NCBI RefSeq assembly: GCF_000801105.2 | Contig: NC_079516.1 | Coordinates: 9,610,001 to 9,674,000, forward strand | Direction of reading: 5' to 3' | DNA from: Raphanus sativus | Taxonomy: Eukaryota; Streptophyta; Magnoliopsida; Brassicales; Brassicaceae | DNA: 64,000 nucleotides | Part shown: positions 1 to 12,513 of the stretch, piece after piece | Layout: each line of letters opens with the position of its first letter | How positions within the stretch are numbered: the stretch's first letter is position 1 | Position numbers and translations under genes: made by a program | The notes under the pieces: generated by a model | Seen by the model: only the letters and a program-made list of their open reading frames with translations | What the model was told of the DNA's origin: nothing | Database searches by the model: none

Positions 1-445
1 CAAAATTGAATTATACAAACTCGATACTACATAAAACTAAACAATATAGAATACATTTTAAAAATAAAACCCGTGCGGGTGCGCATGGCCTTTGCGAAAA
101 TCGTAGATATGTTTATATAATATATTTATATATTATGTTACACATATTTTCATATAAATAATACCACAGTGTAAGTTTTATATGATAAATGTTGAAAATA
201 CAAAATATATAGCACTATATATTTTAAATAATATATATAAAAAAATCTACTTCATGTTATCATAAAATTTAAAAATCAAATTTAGTAATTAAACACATTA
301 CTTATTTAAACACATTAGTACACATTGTTATTTATCAAAATTTTATATTAATACACATTGCAATCATGTATAACATTTAGTAAATTTAGTAGAAACAAAG
401 ATAAAAAAAAAAAACTGACTCCCGCTCGGTAGAGCGGGTCATGAT
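1..445. other. AT-rich repeat-derived spacer
   Basis: No gene seen. The stretch is strongly AT-rich and leads up to a Helitron-like 3' end at 419-449. A GC-rich inverted motif near 68-90 (ACCCGTGCGGGTGCGC) resembles the terminal hairpins of the Helitrons elsewhere in the window and may be a decayed copy. The left end of whatever element this is lies outside the window. Confidence 0.5.
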
Positions 446-449
446 CTAG
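419..449 (+). mobile_element. Helitron 3' terminus
   Basis: A hairpin (CCCGCTC / GAGCGGG with a GGTA loop, 421-438) is followed by TCATGAT and then CTAG at 446-449 with T next. A short GC hairpin about 10 bases before a terminal CTRR and insertion before T is the established Helitron 3' signature. The same layout recurs at 3651-3679 and 11323-11353. The matching 5' end is not in the window. Confidence 0.6.
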
Positions 450-549
450 TAGAGATTAAAGTTCAAGACCCGAATCCCTCTGAAAAATTCAAAAGAAAAA
501 ACTCTGTGAAAGGAAAGCTTGTCAAAAAGTTAGATCTAGTTGCCGTATC

Positions 550-2055
550 CAGAGCCGGCCCTTAGTAGAAGCAGACCAAGCACCTGCTTCCAGCCTCTAA
601 ATAATAACTGTTAAATCGGCAACATATTTCCAAAAGTTTCTTTAGCTTAACTGGTTACTGCATAGCCTTTGACTGGAAAAAGTGCCTATTTTAACATCAC
701 CTTTACACGTCGTGCCTATTCCTTCGCGAACTTTGTAGCAGTGCGTATTCCACACTGAACTAAACAATTTTTTTAAAATACTATATGAACTTTATGCGTC
801 GTGTCTATTCCTTCACGAACTTTATAGTAGTGTGTATTTCACATTGAACTAAACAAAAATAAAAAAATACTGCATAGACTCTCAAAATAGTGCTTATTTC
901 AATATTGAGCGTTAAATGTGTTAGTCATCCGTTAATTTATCAAAACAACGTTATTTTGAATAAATTTTGTGAAATTAAAAATCAAAATAAAATATAGACT
1001 CTTAAAATTGTGCTTATATATATTGACTGTCAAATGTAATAGTCATCCTTTAATTTACCAAAAACCTCTCAAAATTGTACTTATATATATTGACTGTCAA
1101 ATGTGTTAGTCATGTTTTAATTTATCAAAAGATTTTATTTTGGATAAATTCTATGAAATTATCCGTCAATTTGTAATTTTTTATTTTTTATAAAATATAT
1201 CAAAATGACGTTATTTTGATAAATTAACGTATGACTAACACTTTTGATTTCCTAAACAGAAAAATACTAACACTTTTGACGGTTAATGTACATATATATA
1301 TGACTACACCTTTGATTTGCTGACAAAAAAAAACGAACATCTTTGACGCTCAAAATCGTGATTATATATATATATATTGACCGTCAAAGATGTTAGTCTT
1401 TCTTTGTCAGTAAGTGAAAGGTGTTAGTCAAGTCATACATTAATTTATTAAAACAACGTCATTTTGGATAATTTTTTTGTAAAATGAAAAAATTAAAAAA
1501 CGACGGACAATTTCATAGAATTTATCCAAAATAGTCTTTTGATAAAATCAATGATGACTATTACTTTTGACAGTCAATATATATAAGCACAATTTTGAGA
1601 GTGTATTTTATTTTTAATTTTTAATTTCACAAATTTATACAAAATGACGTTGTTTTGATACATTAACGGATGACTAACACATTTAACACTCAATATTGAA
1701 ATAAGCACGATTTTGAGAGTCTATGTAGTATTTTTTGATTTTGGTTTTGTTCAATGTGAAATACGCACTACTATAAAGTTCGTGAAAGAATAAACACGAC
1801 GCATAAAGTTCATATAGTATTTTAAAAAAATTGTTTAGTTCAATGTGGAATACGCACTACTACAAAGTTCGTGAAGGAATAGGCACAACGCGTAAAGTTC
1901 ATATTGAAATAGACACTTTTTCCGCCTTTGACTACCAAAGGTAAAGGGTTCGAACACTTCCTTTTAAAACATTTGATTTTAATTTTTTATTTGTAATAAT
2001 AGACCATTTTTTTTTGTTTTTGCTTCCAGCCCACCACTTTCTAGGACCGGCTCTG
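550..2055. mobile_element. hAT-type MITE, split by a nested Mutator-like element
   Basis: The ends are inverted: CAGAGCCGGCCCT at 550-562 and AGGACCGGCTCTG at 2043-2055. The 8-bp flanks GCCGTATC (542-549) and GCTGTATC (2056-2063) differ at one base, fitting a hAT target-site duplication. Removing the nested insertion at 675-1923 and one copy of its duplication leaves an element of only about 250 bp with no coding capacity, so it must have been mobilised in trans. The CAGNGCCGG terminus also occurs on the hAT element at 31556-32548. Confidence 0.75.
675..1923. mobile_element. Mutator-like fold-back element with long inverted arms
   Basis: Nearly the whole 1249-bp element is an inverted repeat: arms of roughly 450 bp (675 to about 1130, and about 1470 to 1923) around a short centre. 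The termini are GGAAAAAGTG and CACTTTTTCC. A perfect 10-bp direct repeat GCCTTTGACT flanks it (665-674 and 1924-1933). Long terminal inverted repeats with 9-10 bp duplications point to the MULE superfamily. Each arm carries two copies of a motif of about 75 bp (around 700-770 and 785-855). No transposase is present. Confidence 0.75.
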
Positions 2056-2194
2056 GCTGTATCTCTTTCTCTTTCTTTAAAAAAATCACATGACATTTTC
2101 ATGTGTGATTTTTATATAATTGGATTGGACGGTTTTTAGAGTGCAATATCTTGTTGCTCTATTGAATGATTATCTTAGTAAAAAAAAATAAAAA

Positions 2195-2370
2195 TGGTAG
2201 TTCGAGTGGGCAAGCCCACTACTATCCCCGGAGTGGAATGTCAAGGTCCCGGTGGCCCGTGTAATTGTTTGCAGCCGCAGGGATTCGAAGCCGGATTATT
2301 GAGCATCATAGCACTACGCTAGCCCTCAGCCGGACATCGTCCTTACCACTAGCCCACTTACACGGCTAGT
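2195..2370 (-). mobile_element. tRNA-derived SINE
   Basis: On the minus strand a Pol III A-box-like sequence (GGGCTAGTGGTAAGG, complement of 2341-2355) is followed about 50 bases later by a B-box-like GGCTTCGAATCC (complement of 2281-2292). This spacing and order are those of a tRNA-derived SINE promoter. The 3' side runs into a homopolymer tract at 2180-2196. Exact ends and target duplication are not certain. Confidence 0.55.
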
Positions 2371-2693
2371 AGTTTGTTTAGATTGACAATTCGCCGTAGA
2401 CATTTGTGCTGATATCAAACTAGAAAATCTTTAGCAACGAGTATACTTTATATTCTTTAAGAATTATATATATTTTGGGCATATCGTAGACTGTGAAAAA
2501 ACTCTTACTAAAATAGAAACATAAAATGAAAATAAAGTTTAGCCAACGTATTTATTACGAGAAGTGCCACTGGAATTTATTTATTATCTAGAAATTTCAT
2601 TTATGGTAAAATTGTATAAGAAAGATTTAGTCTAACTATAAAGATCTCACATTCAATAGTTCGTGTTACATTGCTCGTATACAAGGGGAGAAA

Positions 2694-3679
2694 TCTTATT
2701 ATATTATTAAAAGAGAAGTACCCATATAAAATACCCCTTAGTTTTCACTTTTATTTATAATGGTATGCCACTGATATTAAATAATATTTCCTATTTTAAT
2801 GATGTCTTTTCCACTTCAATTAATGTGTTTTCCAAATTAAATTTAAATTAAATACACTTCATTAACTTCTCCATTAAATCAATGTCAAATTCAAAAAAAA
2901 AATACATTTTTATTAGACAAACGATTCTGGAAATTATAATATCAACTCTTCATTTAAAAAATTTGAACGAAAAAGTATTAGCATATTTGAACCGAAACTA
3001 GATAATATCCAAACGGATTTACCATTTTGGTATCTAGAGAACCATAACCAAACTTCATCCGAACGAAATATTTCGGATATTCAAATGTATTTAAATCATA
3101 TTTATATACTTCAATATGTTAGATATTTTTCGAATTAATATCCAAGATATAAAAAGATATAAGCTATTTTAAGTTGGTTAAAATATTTGAAATATAAAAA
3201 AATAATCAAAAGTAAACATTTTAAAGTAGATAAACAATAATCAAAACTCCAAAAATATTTAAAATATATATTTATTCTTCATCCAAATATTCAAGTTAAA
3301 CATATTTTAATTTTTAATTTAGATACTTTGGCTTACATTACTCAAATTTACATGTTATATTATTTTTATTTTTAGATTTAGGGAAGTTTAAAGATACATA
3401 AATCTTGAAAATTCAAAAATAGTTTAAATGGGTTATCAAACCCGCAAAAATCTGAATCAAACCGGAACCAAAGTTTATAAATATCCGAATAGAGGTAGAA
3501 TCTTTAAACTCAAAAAACTCAAATCCGAATAGATTTTAACCGAATTCGAGTGGATACCCAAATACCCACCCCTAACTTAGTCAATATAAAACGATTAAAT
3601 ATTATAAATATATTATTTAGTATAAAAAAAAATAAAACTGAAAATTAATACCCGTGCGGTCGCAAGGGTCAAGATCTAG
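2694..3679 (+). mobile_element. Non-autonomous Helitron
   Basis: The element starts with TC after A (2693|2694, TCTTATTATATTATTAAAAG) and ends CTAG at 3676-3679 before T, with a hairpin ACCCGTGCG / CGCAAGGGT just upstream (3651-3669). These are the three hallmarks of a Helitron: 5' TC, 3' hairpin plus CTRR, and insertion between A and T without a duplication. The 986-bp interior is AT-rich with no Rep-helicase coding, so it is non-autonomous. Confidence 0.7.
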
Positions 3680-3756
3680 TTAATTTTTATTTGCACATAC
3701 TGATTTTCATTAATTTTATTCTATTTTATTTTATGTATTTACACAAACTTATATAA

Positions 3757-3856
3757 NNNNNNNNNNNNNNNNNNNNNNNNNNNNNNNNNNNNNNNNNNNN
3801 NNNNNNNNNNNNNNNNNNNNNNNNNNNNNNNNNNNNNNNNNNNNNNNNNNNNNNNN
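3757..3856. other. Assembly gap (100 N)
   Basis: A run of 100 N, a conventional placeholder for a gap of unknown size. It lies just 3' of the Helitron in AT-rich sequence. Confidence 0.98.
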
Positions 3857-4890
3857 ACATGCACTAATTAATCATATATGTAAGTATTACGAAAATAGTT
3901 TTATAGAATAATGTAGTATTTTACTTGTAATTTAATATTTAATTGTGTATTTATATGTAAAATTATATATTTTACTGTATCATTTTGTTAATTAATATTT
4001 TTATAATATATTTATATATGTGCTATTTATTTATATTTTTATAAATTTAAATTAAGTATCATAAATATAAAGACTATAGTGTAAAATACAAATAGTTCTG
4101 ATGTTAGTTTGAAGTTTTACTTTTAGAGAAATTATCTTAAAACTTCAAGTATAGAGTTTGAAAAATTTCAAAATATAGAATATTTTTGCATTTGGAGATA
4201 CTCTTATACAATTAGTTTTGTATGCCTTTTCAATATCTTAAAACTTCAAATATAGAGTTTGAGAAACTTCAAAATATAGAGTATTTGTGCTTTTGGAGAT
4301 GCTCTTATAGAGTATTTGTGCTTTTGGAGATGCTCTTATACAATTTTTTCATTAGAAATTTCTTGGGTGTAAAGTACATCCAATAATACAGTGAAACTTC
4401 TATAAATTAATAATGTTAGGAATACACTAAAACTAGAAATTTTTATTAATTTATAGAGAATTTTTATTAATTTATAGAGATTATTAATTTATCGATATAC
4501 TAAAGAGGTTATATTGTATATTATACAAATGCCTTCTTTAGACTAAACCACATCGCATTGGGGTAAACCGAATTGTGGATTTCCAGTGTCATCGAGAATT
4601 GTAGTTCCTTCGAACAATATTTTAGCTGACCTCACTTCAAGGATACTGGAAACAAATAGAATATTACCAAGATATCAAAATTTTCATAACAATATTTGAT
4701 TGAATCAATTTATTTTTTGTCATTGAATCAATAATTTTCCAAAACTTGATAATATATTTCCTAGAAGATAAGGTTTATTCCATTTAAACTCGATAGTATA
4801 TTTAATATATGAATTAATAACTCAATATGATTTTGTATAAATATCCATAACGGAAAAGGATCATAAATGAAACAACATTTTAGTAACTAA
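3857..4890. repeat. AT-rich spacer with short tandem duplications
   Basis: No gene seen. Two diverged copies of an 80-85 bp unit containing AACTTCAA.TATAGAGTTTG lie at about 4131-4215 and 4235-4310, followed by an extra 33-bp duplication around GTGCTTTTGGAGATGCTC (about 4287-4342). Around 4430-4500 a short ATTTTTATTAATTTATAGAG motif is also duplicated. Likely transposon debris. Confidence 0.5.
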
Positions 4891-5474
4891 GGGCATGACT
4901 GGTTTCTTCGCTACTATTCGCAAATGCAGCTTTTGCGGTTAGTAACAGTTGTTGTCATTTTGAAACAATCACATAAAACGCTACAAATCATTTCAAATCG
5001 TTCTGAATCTCTTAAAATCAAAAGGTGTTCCCAACTGGCGTTTGATGGAGGACAATTTATTTTAAAATAACAAAAATAAAAATATTCTATAAAATTTTAA
5101 ATTAAAATAATAGAAATACTAAAATGTATATATATTATTTTTAGATTTATAATATAAAACTTTAAAACAATAATATTTTCTACATTTTTTTAAAAAAAAT
5201 AATAGTATAATTTATGAATATAATTTTATATTTATTAAAATATTATGATTTTTAATAATTTTATAGTTATATAAAATGTACAATATTTTTGTTTATTATT
5301 TAACAGCTGTTGTATTTGGTAGTTAACCATTAATAAATATCCAACAAACGCACCAATTTCTAATTGTTGTACTAGTCATACAAATTTCTTAAAGACAATT
5401 TAAGACGCAACCACCCGCATCTACAAACACCTACAACCGCACCCGCAATCGTTGCTGTTACACCAGCCAGGCCC
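4891..5474. mobile_element. PIF/Harbinger-like MITE
   Basis: The ends are imperfect inverted repeats (GGGCATGACTGG at 4891-4902; CCAGCCAGGCCC at 5463-5474), both flanked by TAA (4888-4890 and 5475-5477). A 3-bp TAA duplication is typical of PIF/Harbinger elements. The 584-bp interior has no coding capacity. Subterminal sequences rich in CAACCGCA / TGCGGTT occur on both sides. Confidence 0.65.
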
Positions 5475-5477
5475 TAA

Positions 5478-6031
5478 GTAGCCAAAATCGAACAATTTCC
5501 TAAAATATATAAAGAGATATGTTATTTCAAATCACAAAACCATAATAATTATCTCCAAAATATAAAATCATAAAATTATTATAACATATGAAACTAAAAT
5601 ATAACTGATAAATTCATAAATAAAAATATGAAAGCTATATAAACATATGTTTATTACTATTTTATTCACATATTTTTCTCAATAACTAAATACGATTTTT
5701 TATAAAGTATTGTAATGGTGAATTGATATTTAAAATAACTTATATAAATAAAAGGGAAATTTGATAAAATAAAACAAAAATAGTTCTATTGTCCCTTTAC
5801 CATAATGACCATACTACATTGTCCTATTAGCATAATTTTTTGCAGTTACCCCAATTATGCCCTCTTAATTATAACCTATTATTTGAAAAATTAAATAAAA
5901 ACAAATAAAACTAAATTTTTTAAATTAAATAAAAGGAAAAAAATCTCTTCCTACTCAATCTCTTCTCTTCAATCCCTAAAACCCTAAGTGAGTCACTTGT
6001 GAGAACGAAACAAGTATATTCACTTTGCAGT

Positions 6032-6096
<65 letters not shown>

Positions 6097-7260
6097 TGTT
6101 CGCGGTAAAGTGTTGGATTGTAGTTCATCGAACTGTTAGAGTTGCTCTTGGTTATTAATATGGAACTGCTTACAACATCAAAAGTTGAGTCAACCGCCGA
6201 TCTATCCTTTCCGCCATCATTTCTTCTCAGCAAAGGTTGAAGCTCTACAACAAGGTCCCTACAAATGGGCTGTTCTCTATTTAGTAATATGTTTCATTTT
6301 GATAATTAACATCTATTATATTACTTAAACTTGGCTGGCTGGATAACCAGACCGGAATAGAACAACAAATAAAACAGAGTTCTCTATGAAATGACCATGT
6401 AGTTCTAGTTAAAAAATCAAAAATTCTATTATGCGTTTTTGGGATGTTAGATACCTTTATCACCTCCAAATTTTGTTGCGAAGCTCGGCCATGCATGAGG
6501 ATCCTTTATCATTACAATCATGTCCTTGCAATATGTCCTAAAACTCTAACATGTTGAATGATGGAGAATGTTTTCCATAGTCCATCATAGCGCTTCCAAT
6601 TCTGTAGCAAAGCTACTTCTCGCCGTTTTAAATTCTTCGTCCCCATAAATTAAATCTTCTCCAAATTGTCCATCCAAACCCATCTACATCCACTATTTAG
6701 TAGTATGTTTATATGAGTATTTCTTCTATTACTTTTATTTTCTATAATTTTTTGATTCATAAAACTATTTATTTAGTTAGATTTGATAAATGAAAATGAC
6801 AATTAAAGTAAAATTGAAACAAAAAGATTTTATACTAAACATAGTAAACTTTTGTTCCATTTTAGCAAATTTTCTAAATAAAATTATTATTTAAATTTTA
6901 TGTAACACTATTTTAAAAGAACACATTTAAATAGTTTTATATGAATATATAAATTTATAAATAAATAGTTTTACATGAATATTCACTGATATTAGTCGAA
7001 TATAAATATTATTAAATTATATATGACCAAAACTTTTGCAAAACATTAATCACTTATTTTATGTTAGTACAACTGTATTTTATAAAACTGAAAGAAAACT
7101 CGCATACGAACACGCAGATTCAAATCTACTTATCTTGAAGCTCATCATCATCATTATAATTAAGATGAGGCAGACAGTTTTGCACGCAGTGCGAGGAAGC
7201 AGACGTCTTTTGTCGTTCATATGAATATAGAAGTCCCGGTATAGTTTTCAGAGTCTAGAT
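5478..7260. other. AT-rich spacer
   Basis: No convincing gene. The short reading frames here are AT-rich and fall across a microsatellite. A stretch at 5930-6250 has a UTR-like look (CTCTTC-rich, ending in a CT repeat) but no coding region I recognise follows. Confidence 0.4.
6034..6093. repeat. (TC)30 microsatellite
   Basis: An uninterrupted dinucleotide repeat of 60 bp. Long perfect tracts like this are usually polymorphic in length. Translation in some frames gives an artificial Arg-Glu repeat, which should not be read as a protein. Confidence 0.95.
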
Positions 7261-7451
7261 GAGTATGTTCAAACCGAGGATAAATTTTTTTTTTTTAACA
7301 TAAGCTGAAAGTGATCTTATGCTTTTAACTTTTAAAGTTAATCCCTATATATACGGGCCGAGCTCAAGGACCCTACAAGTTAAACAAAAGTCTACAGATC
7401 CAAAGTCCAAACATTCAACTTCGATACCTTAACGGGTTTGAAACTTGCTTC

Positions 7452-7505
7452 GGGCCAAGCCCATATTTATATTGGTGTAACCCTAACTCTAACAGAAAAC
7501 CCTAA
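7452..7505 (+). promoter_or_regulatory. RPL3 copy 1 promoter elements (site II-like and telo-box)
   Basis: A GGGCC/AAGCCCA cluster at 7452-7463 resembles the site II element (TGGGCY, reverse orientation), and AAACCCTAA at 7497-7505 is a telo-box. This pair is characteristic of plant ribosomal protein and other growth-linked promoters. The transcription start probably lies shortly downstream, in the CT-rich tract near 7540-7580. Both elements are conserved in copy 2. Confidence 0.7.
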
Positions 7506-7767
7506 TTCATAGATTAGCATATAAATAAATACACCTTCTTCCATACTTTCTCTCCAACAAAAAATCTCTCCTCTTATCGCCGCCGTACACGTAAGGTACA
7601 CAAGCCGACTCCTTGGTTTCTTGAATCTGGATGTCTTTGCTCCCTGAAACCTGTATATTATTTTCTACGTTTCTAATAGCTGAACCATACTTAATGTTCT
7701 TGTCTGTGATTTATTTTGTATGAGAAAGTGGTTTGCTATGAGATGCGCATCAGTATTATTCTCATGT

Positions 7768-7990
7768 TCTTGTGGTGATGATCGGAATGAAAACCCTCGG
7801 GAAACACTTATCCAAAATCAAGGCTGGAATCTCTGATCTGCTCTTTGTTGCTGGAAACCATTTTTAAAAATGGCTTTCTGGTGAGAAACACTTACAAAAG
7901 TGAGCTTGAGATTTGGCCATCTTCATTGATGCCATAGGCCTTTGATCCGGGGGAACATTTCGTGTCACGTTAACATAAGTCTTGAGAGTA
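7768..7990 (+). ncRNA. Candidate intronic box C/D snoRNA block, copy 1
   Basis: This part of the 5'-UTR intron of RPL3 copy 1 is about 97% identical to copy 2, while intron sequence on both sides is nearer 90%. The first part has a C box (GTGATGA, 7775-7781) and a D box (CTGA, 7833-7836) about 50 bases apart, the arrangement of a C/D snoRNA. A second possible unit starts at TTGATGC (about 7928) but its D box reads CTTGA here and CTGA in copy 2. Plant ribosomal protein introns often host snoRNAs. I could not identify an rRNA target by eye. Confidence 0.4.
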
Positions 7991-8440
7991 TACTTACGTG
8001 TCTTGTATTATTTCATAATCTATTGTTGTATATATATTGCTGGTTAATCTTTTTTTCTTTTTCTTTATTTCAAATGTATGATTATTTGCATTGTCATCTT
8101 TTGGTTGTTGAATTGATTGATTAGCAGTTTATGTAGAATTATATCAACTGTTGTCACATTTGTGTAAGAAACAACTTATTCTGTTAGTATTTGCTTTTAG
8201 TCTTTGGCTCACAGAATTATGAATCACTTAGATTGGCGTTTATTGGTCTGTTGTTTGAGTTGAGTGACTTTTGTTTTATCTTAGGAGCTGAAACATATGT
8301 TTTCCTTTTATTTTGCCCTTCTGTTTTGTGGGTTTAGGCATCGTCAACTTTAAAGGAGTTGTTTGCTGTTTGCTTGATTAGTTTTTTCATCTTTATGTAA
8401 AAATCAATCTTTTTTATGGGCAGTGTGTATTTTTGAGTAG

Positions 8441-10030
<1,590 letters not shown>

Positions 10031-10713
10031 ATTTTGGTTTTTCAAATCACATTAAACTATTGTGTCGAGTTTTTTTTTTATATGTTGGCAATTTTGACGT
10101 TGGTTGTTCTGTTGACGTTTTACATCATCTTCCGTTTTTGTTTTGATGTGACTGAGATTTTAAAATGCTATTTTGACTAAATCGTTGAGAGCATTTGATT
10201 CAGGTTTGTTGTCAAAATTGGCTCTGAAAATGTCGTTAAATTTTGTTTGGTTTTAGACTGTATCCACCTGGTCGATGGGAGAGTAACGCTCATCATTATG
10301 AGCCTTCGCTTGATCCAAGCAAAATCTAAACCAAAATCGACAACCCGTCAAAAAGAACCAGAACTTGCACACAATTTAGTGATTTACATCAGACGCATCA
10401 CATATACGCGGATGATTACACGGCCGCCTGGCCGCATTTTCGAACATGGATGTAACCATTGTAGATTGCGTTTTCGAACAGGGATGTAACCATTGTAGAT
10501 TCTGAGCCTAAGGGAGCAGTGTAAATGATCGTCTGCGGCCATGTAATCGAATATTTATCAATTGAACATGATTATCTTTTAATAAAATAAACTTTAATCC
10601 GCTTTTGGAAGCGCATGTTTGTTTTCAAAATTAAGTAAAATATTTAAATGAACTTTTATATAAAATATTGCATTAGTTTGGACAAATATCCGAATCCGTG
10701 AACCGAACCAAAC
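10031..10713 (+). other. RPL3 copy 1 3' UTR and downstream flank
   Basis: The 3' UTR and flank are almost identical to 14107-14789 beyond copy 2 (I see one substitution, at 10306). The tail end (about 10617-10713) is the left arm of the inverted repeat that is complete beyond copy 2. The sequence is cut by the N gap. An open frame of 80 codons at 10247-10489 is a by-product of the UTR and is not conserved as a protein I know. Confidence 0.6.
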
Positions 10714-10813
10714 NNNNNNNNNNNNNNNNNNNNNNNNNNNNNNNNNNNNNNNNNNNNNNNNNNNNNNNNNNNNNNNNNNNNNNNNNNNNNNNNNNNNNNN
10801 NNNNNNNNNNNNN
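10714..10813. other. Assembly gap (100 N)
   Basis: A run of 100 N. It begins within the left arm of a fold-back sequence, at the point equivalent to 14789 in copy 2, so the missing sequence may be the rest of that fold-back. Confidence 0.98.
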
Positions 10814-11353
10814 TATAACCTATAATCACTCTCAACTATTTAATATACATATAAAATACATAAACTTATTCTATAATTACGTTAACTTCTAAAATTTGGT
10901 TAATAATAAATTATCTTTACATTTTTCCATATCTAAGTAATAAATAAATTGTTGCTTTAAAATGTTATATTAACAATAATGTAATACATATAATTTACAA
11001 ATTTACAAAGAAAAAATTTAGTGAAAACAAATATTTATACGGCCATGGGTCAAGTTATAGAAATAAACAACAACAGCGTATAAGATTATATTTTATTTAT
11101 TTATATTTTTTTAAAGAATGTTAAAATTTTGGAATTGGAAAAAATTATGACCAAATCTCTATATTATTTTAATTAGAAAATTTAAATTTATATCAAAATA
11201 TTTTGTTAAACATTTAATCTTAATTTTTATTATAATTATAAAATGAATTTCCAATCTAAATTTATGTCTAAATATTACAAATATATAATTTAATATAAAT
11301 AAAAACTAAAAACATAAAATAATACCCGTCCGGTCGGGCGGGTCAAGGTCTAG
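10814..11353 (+). mobile_element. 3' part of a Helitron
   Basis: AT-rich sequence ending in the hairpin ACCCGTCCG / CGGGCGGGT (11323-11342) and CTAG at 11350-11353 before T. The 5' end is probably in or before the N gap. The terminus lies about ten bases from where homology with RPL3 copy 1 upstream sequence begins, so it abuts the duplication boundary. Confidence 0.6.
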
Positions 11354-11581
11354 TTCAATTTCAAACTGAGGACAAAAAAAATTAAGATAAGGCTGAAAGT
11401 GATTTTATGCTTTTAACTTTTAAAGTTAATCTCTATATATATATATATATATACGGGCCGAGCTCAAGGACCCTACAAGTTAAACAAAAGTCTACAGATC
11501 CAAAACATTCAACTTCGATACCTTAACGGGTTTGAAACTTGCTTCGGGCGAAGCCCATATTTATATTGGTGTAACCCTAGA

Positions 11582-11590
11582 AAACCCTAA
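11582..11590 (+). promoter_or_regulatory. RPL3 copy 2 telo-box
   Basis: AAACCCTAA, matching the telo-box of copy 1, with an upstream AAGCCCA site II-like element near 11550 also kept. Upstream homology between the copies starts near 11364, so the core promoter was duplicated together with the gene. Confidence 0.65.
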
Positions 11591-11844
11591 TTCATAGATA
11601 AGCATATAAATAAAATACCTTCATCCATACTTTGTCTCCAACAAAAAAATCTCTACTCTTATCGCCGCCATAGACGTAAGGTACACAAGCTTACTCCTTG
11701 GTTTCTTGAATCTGGATGTCTTTACTCCCTGACACCTGTATATTAATGTCTACGTTTCTAATAGCTTAACATATACTTAATGTTCTTGTCTGTGATTTCT
11801 TTGTATGAGAAAGTGTTTTGTTATGAGATGCCCATCAGTATATA

Positions 11845-12075
11845 CTCATGTTCTTGTGGTGATGATCGGAATGAAAACCCTCGGGAAACCCTTATCCAAA
11901 ATCAAGGCTGGAATCTCTGATCTGCTCTTTGTTGCTGGAAAACCATTTTTAAAAATGGCTTTCTGGTGAGAAACACTTACAAAAGTGAGCTTGAGATTTG
12001 GTTATCTTCACTGATGCCATAGGCCTTTGATCCGGGGGAACATTTCGTGTCACGTTAACACAAGTCCTGAGAGTA
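11845..12075 (+). ncRNA. Candidate intronic box C/D snoRNA block, copy 2
   Basis: Counterpart of the block in copy 1. The C box GTGATGA and D box CTGA of the first unit are unchanged, with a single substitution between them. In the second unit the D box is CTGA here (in TCCTGAGAG). Retention in both gene copies within a faster-changing intron supports a functional RNA, but the call stays tentative. Confidence 0.4.
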
Positions 12076-12513
12076 TACTTAATGTGTCTTGTTTGATTTC
12101 ATAATCTGTTGTTGTATATATATTGCTGGTTAATCTTATTTGTCTATTTCTCTTAAGCGCAGAGACATATATTTGCATGTTTGGTTATGTAGAATTATAT
12201 TAACTGTTGTCACCTTTGTGTAAAAACGACTAATTCTGGCAGTATTTTGCTTTTAGTCTTTTGTCTCAGAATTATGAATCACTTAGATTGGCGTTTATTG
12301 ATCTGTTGTTTGAGTTACTTACACTCGTGTAGACTTTTATTTTATCTTAGGAGCTGAAACATATGTTTTCCTGTTTATTTTGCCCTTCTGTTTTGTGGGT
12401 TTAGGCATCGTCATCTTTGAAGGAGTTGTTTGCTCGTTGCTTGATTAGTTTTTTCATCTTTGTGTTAAAGTTAAATCCTTTTTATGGGCAGTGTGTATTT
12501 CTGAGTAGAGAGA

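Noticed and set aside
5976..6233. 85-codon minus-strand frame with a long Arg-Glu repeat
   Set aside because: Created by translating the (TC)30 microsatellite; no flanking conserved protein sequence.
10247..10489. 80-codon frame in the RPL3 3' flank, repeated at 14323-14565
   Set aside because: Lies downstream of the stop in both copies; no recognisable protein and conserved only through the recent duplication.
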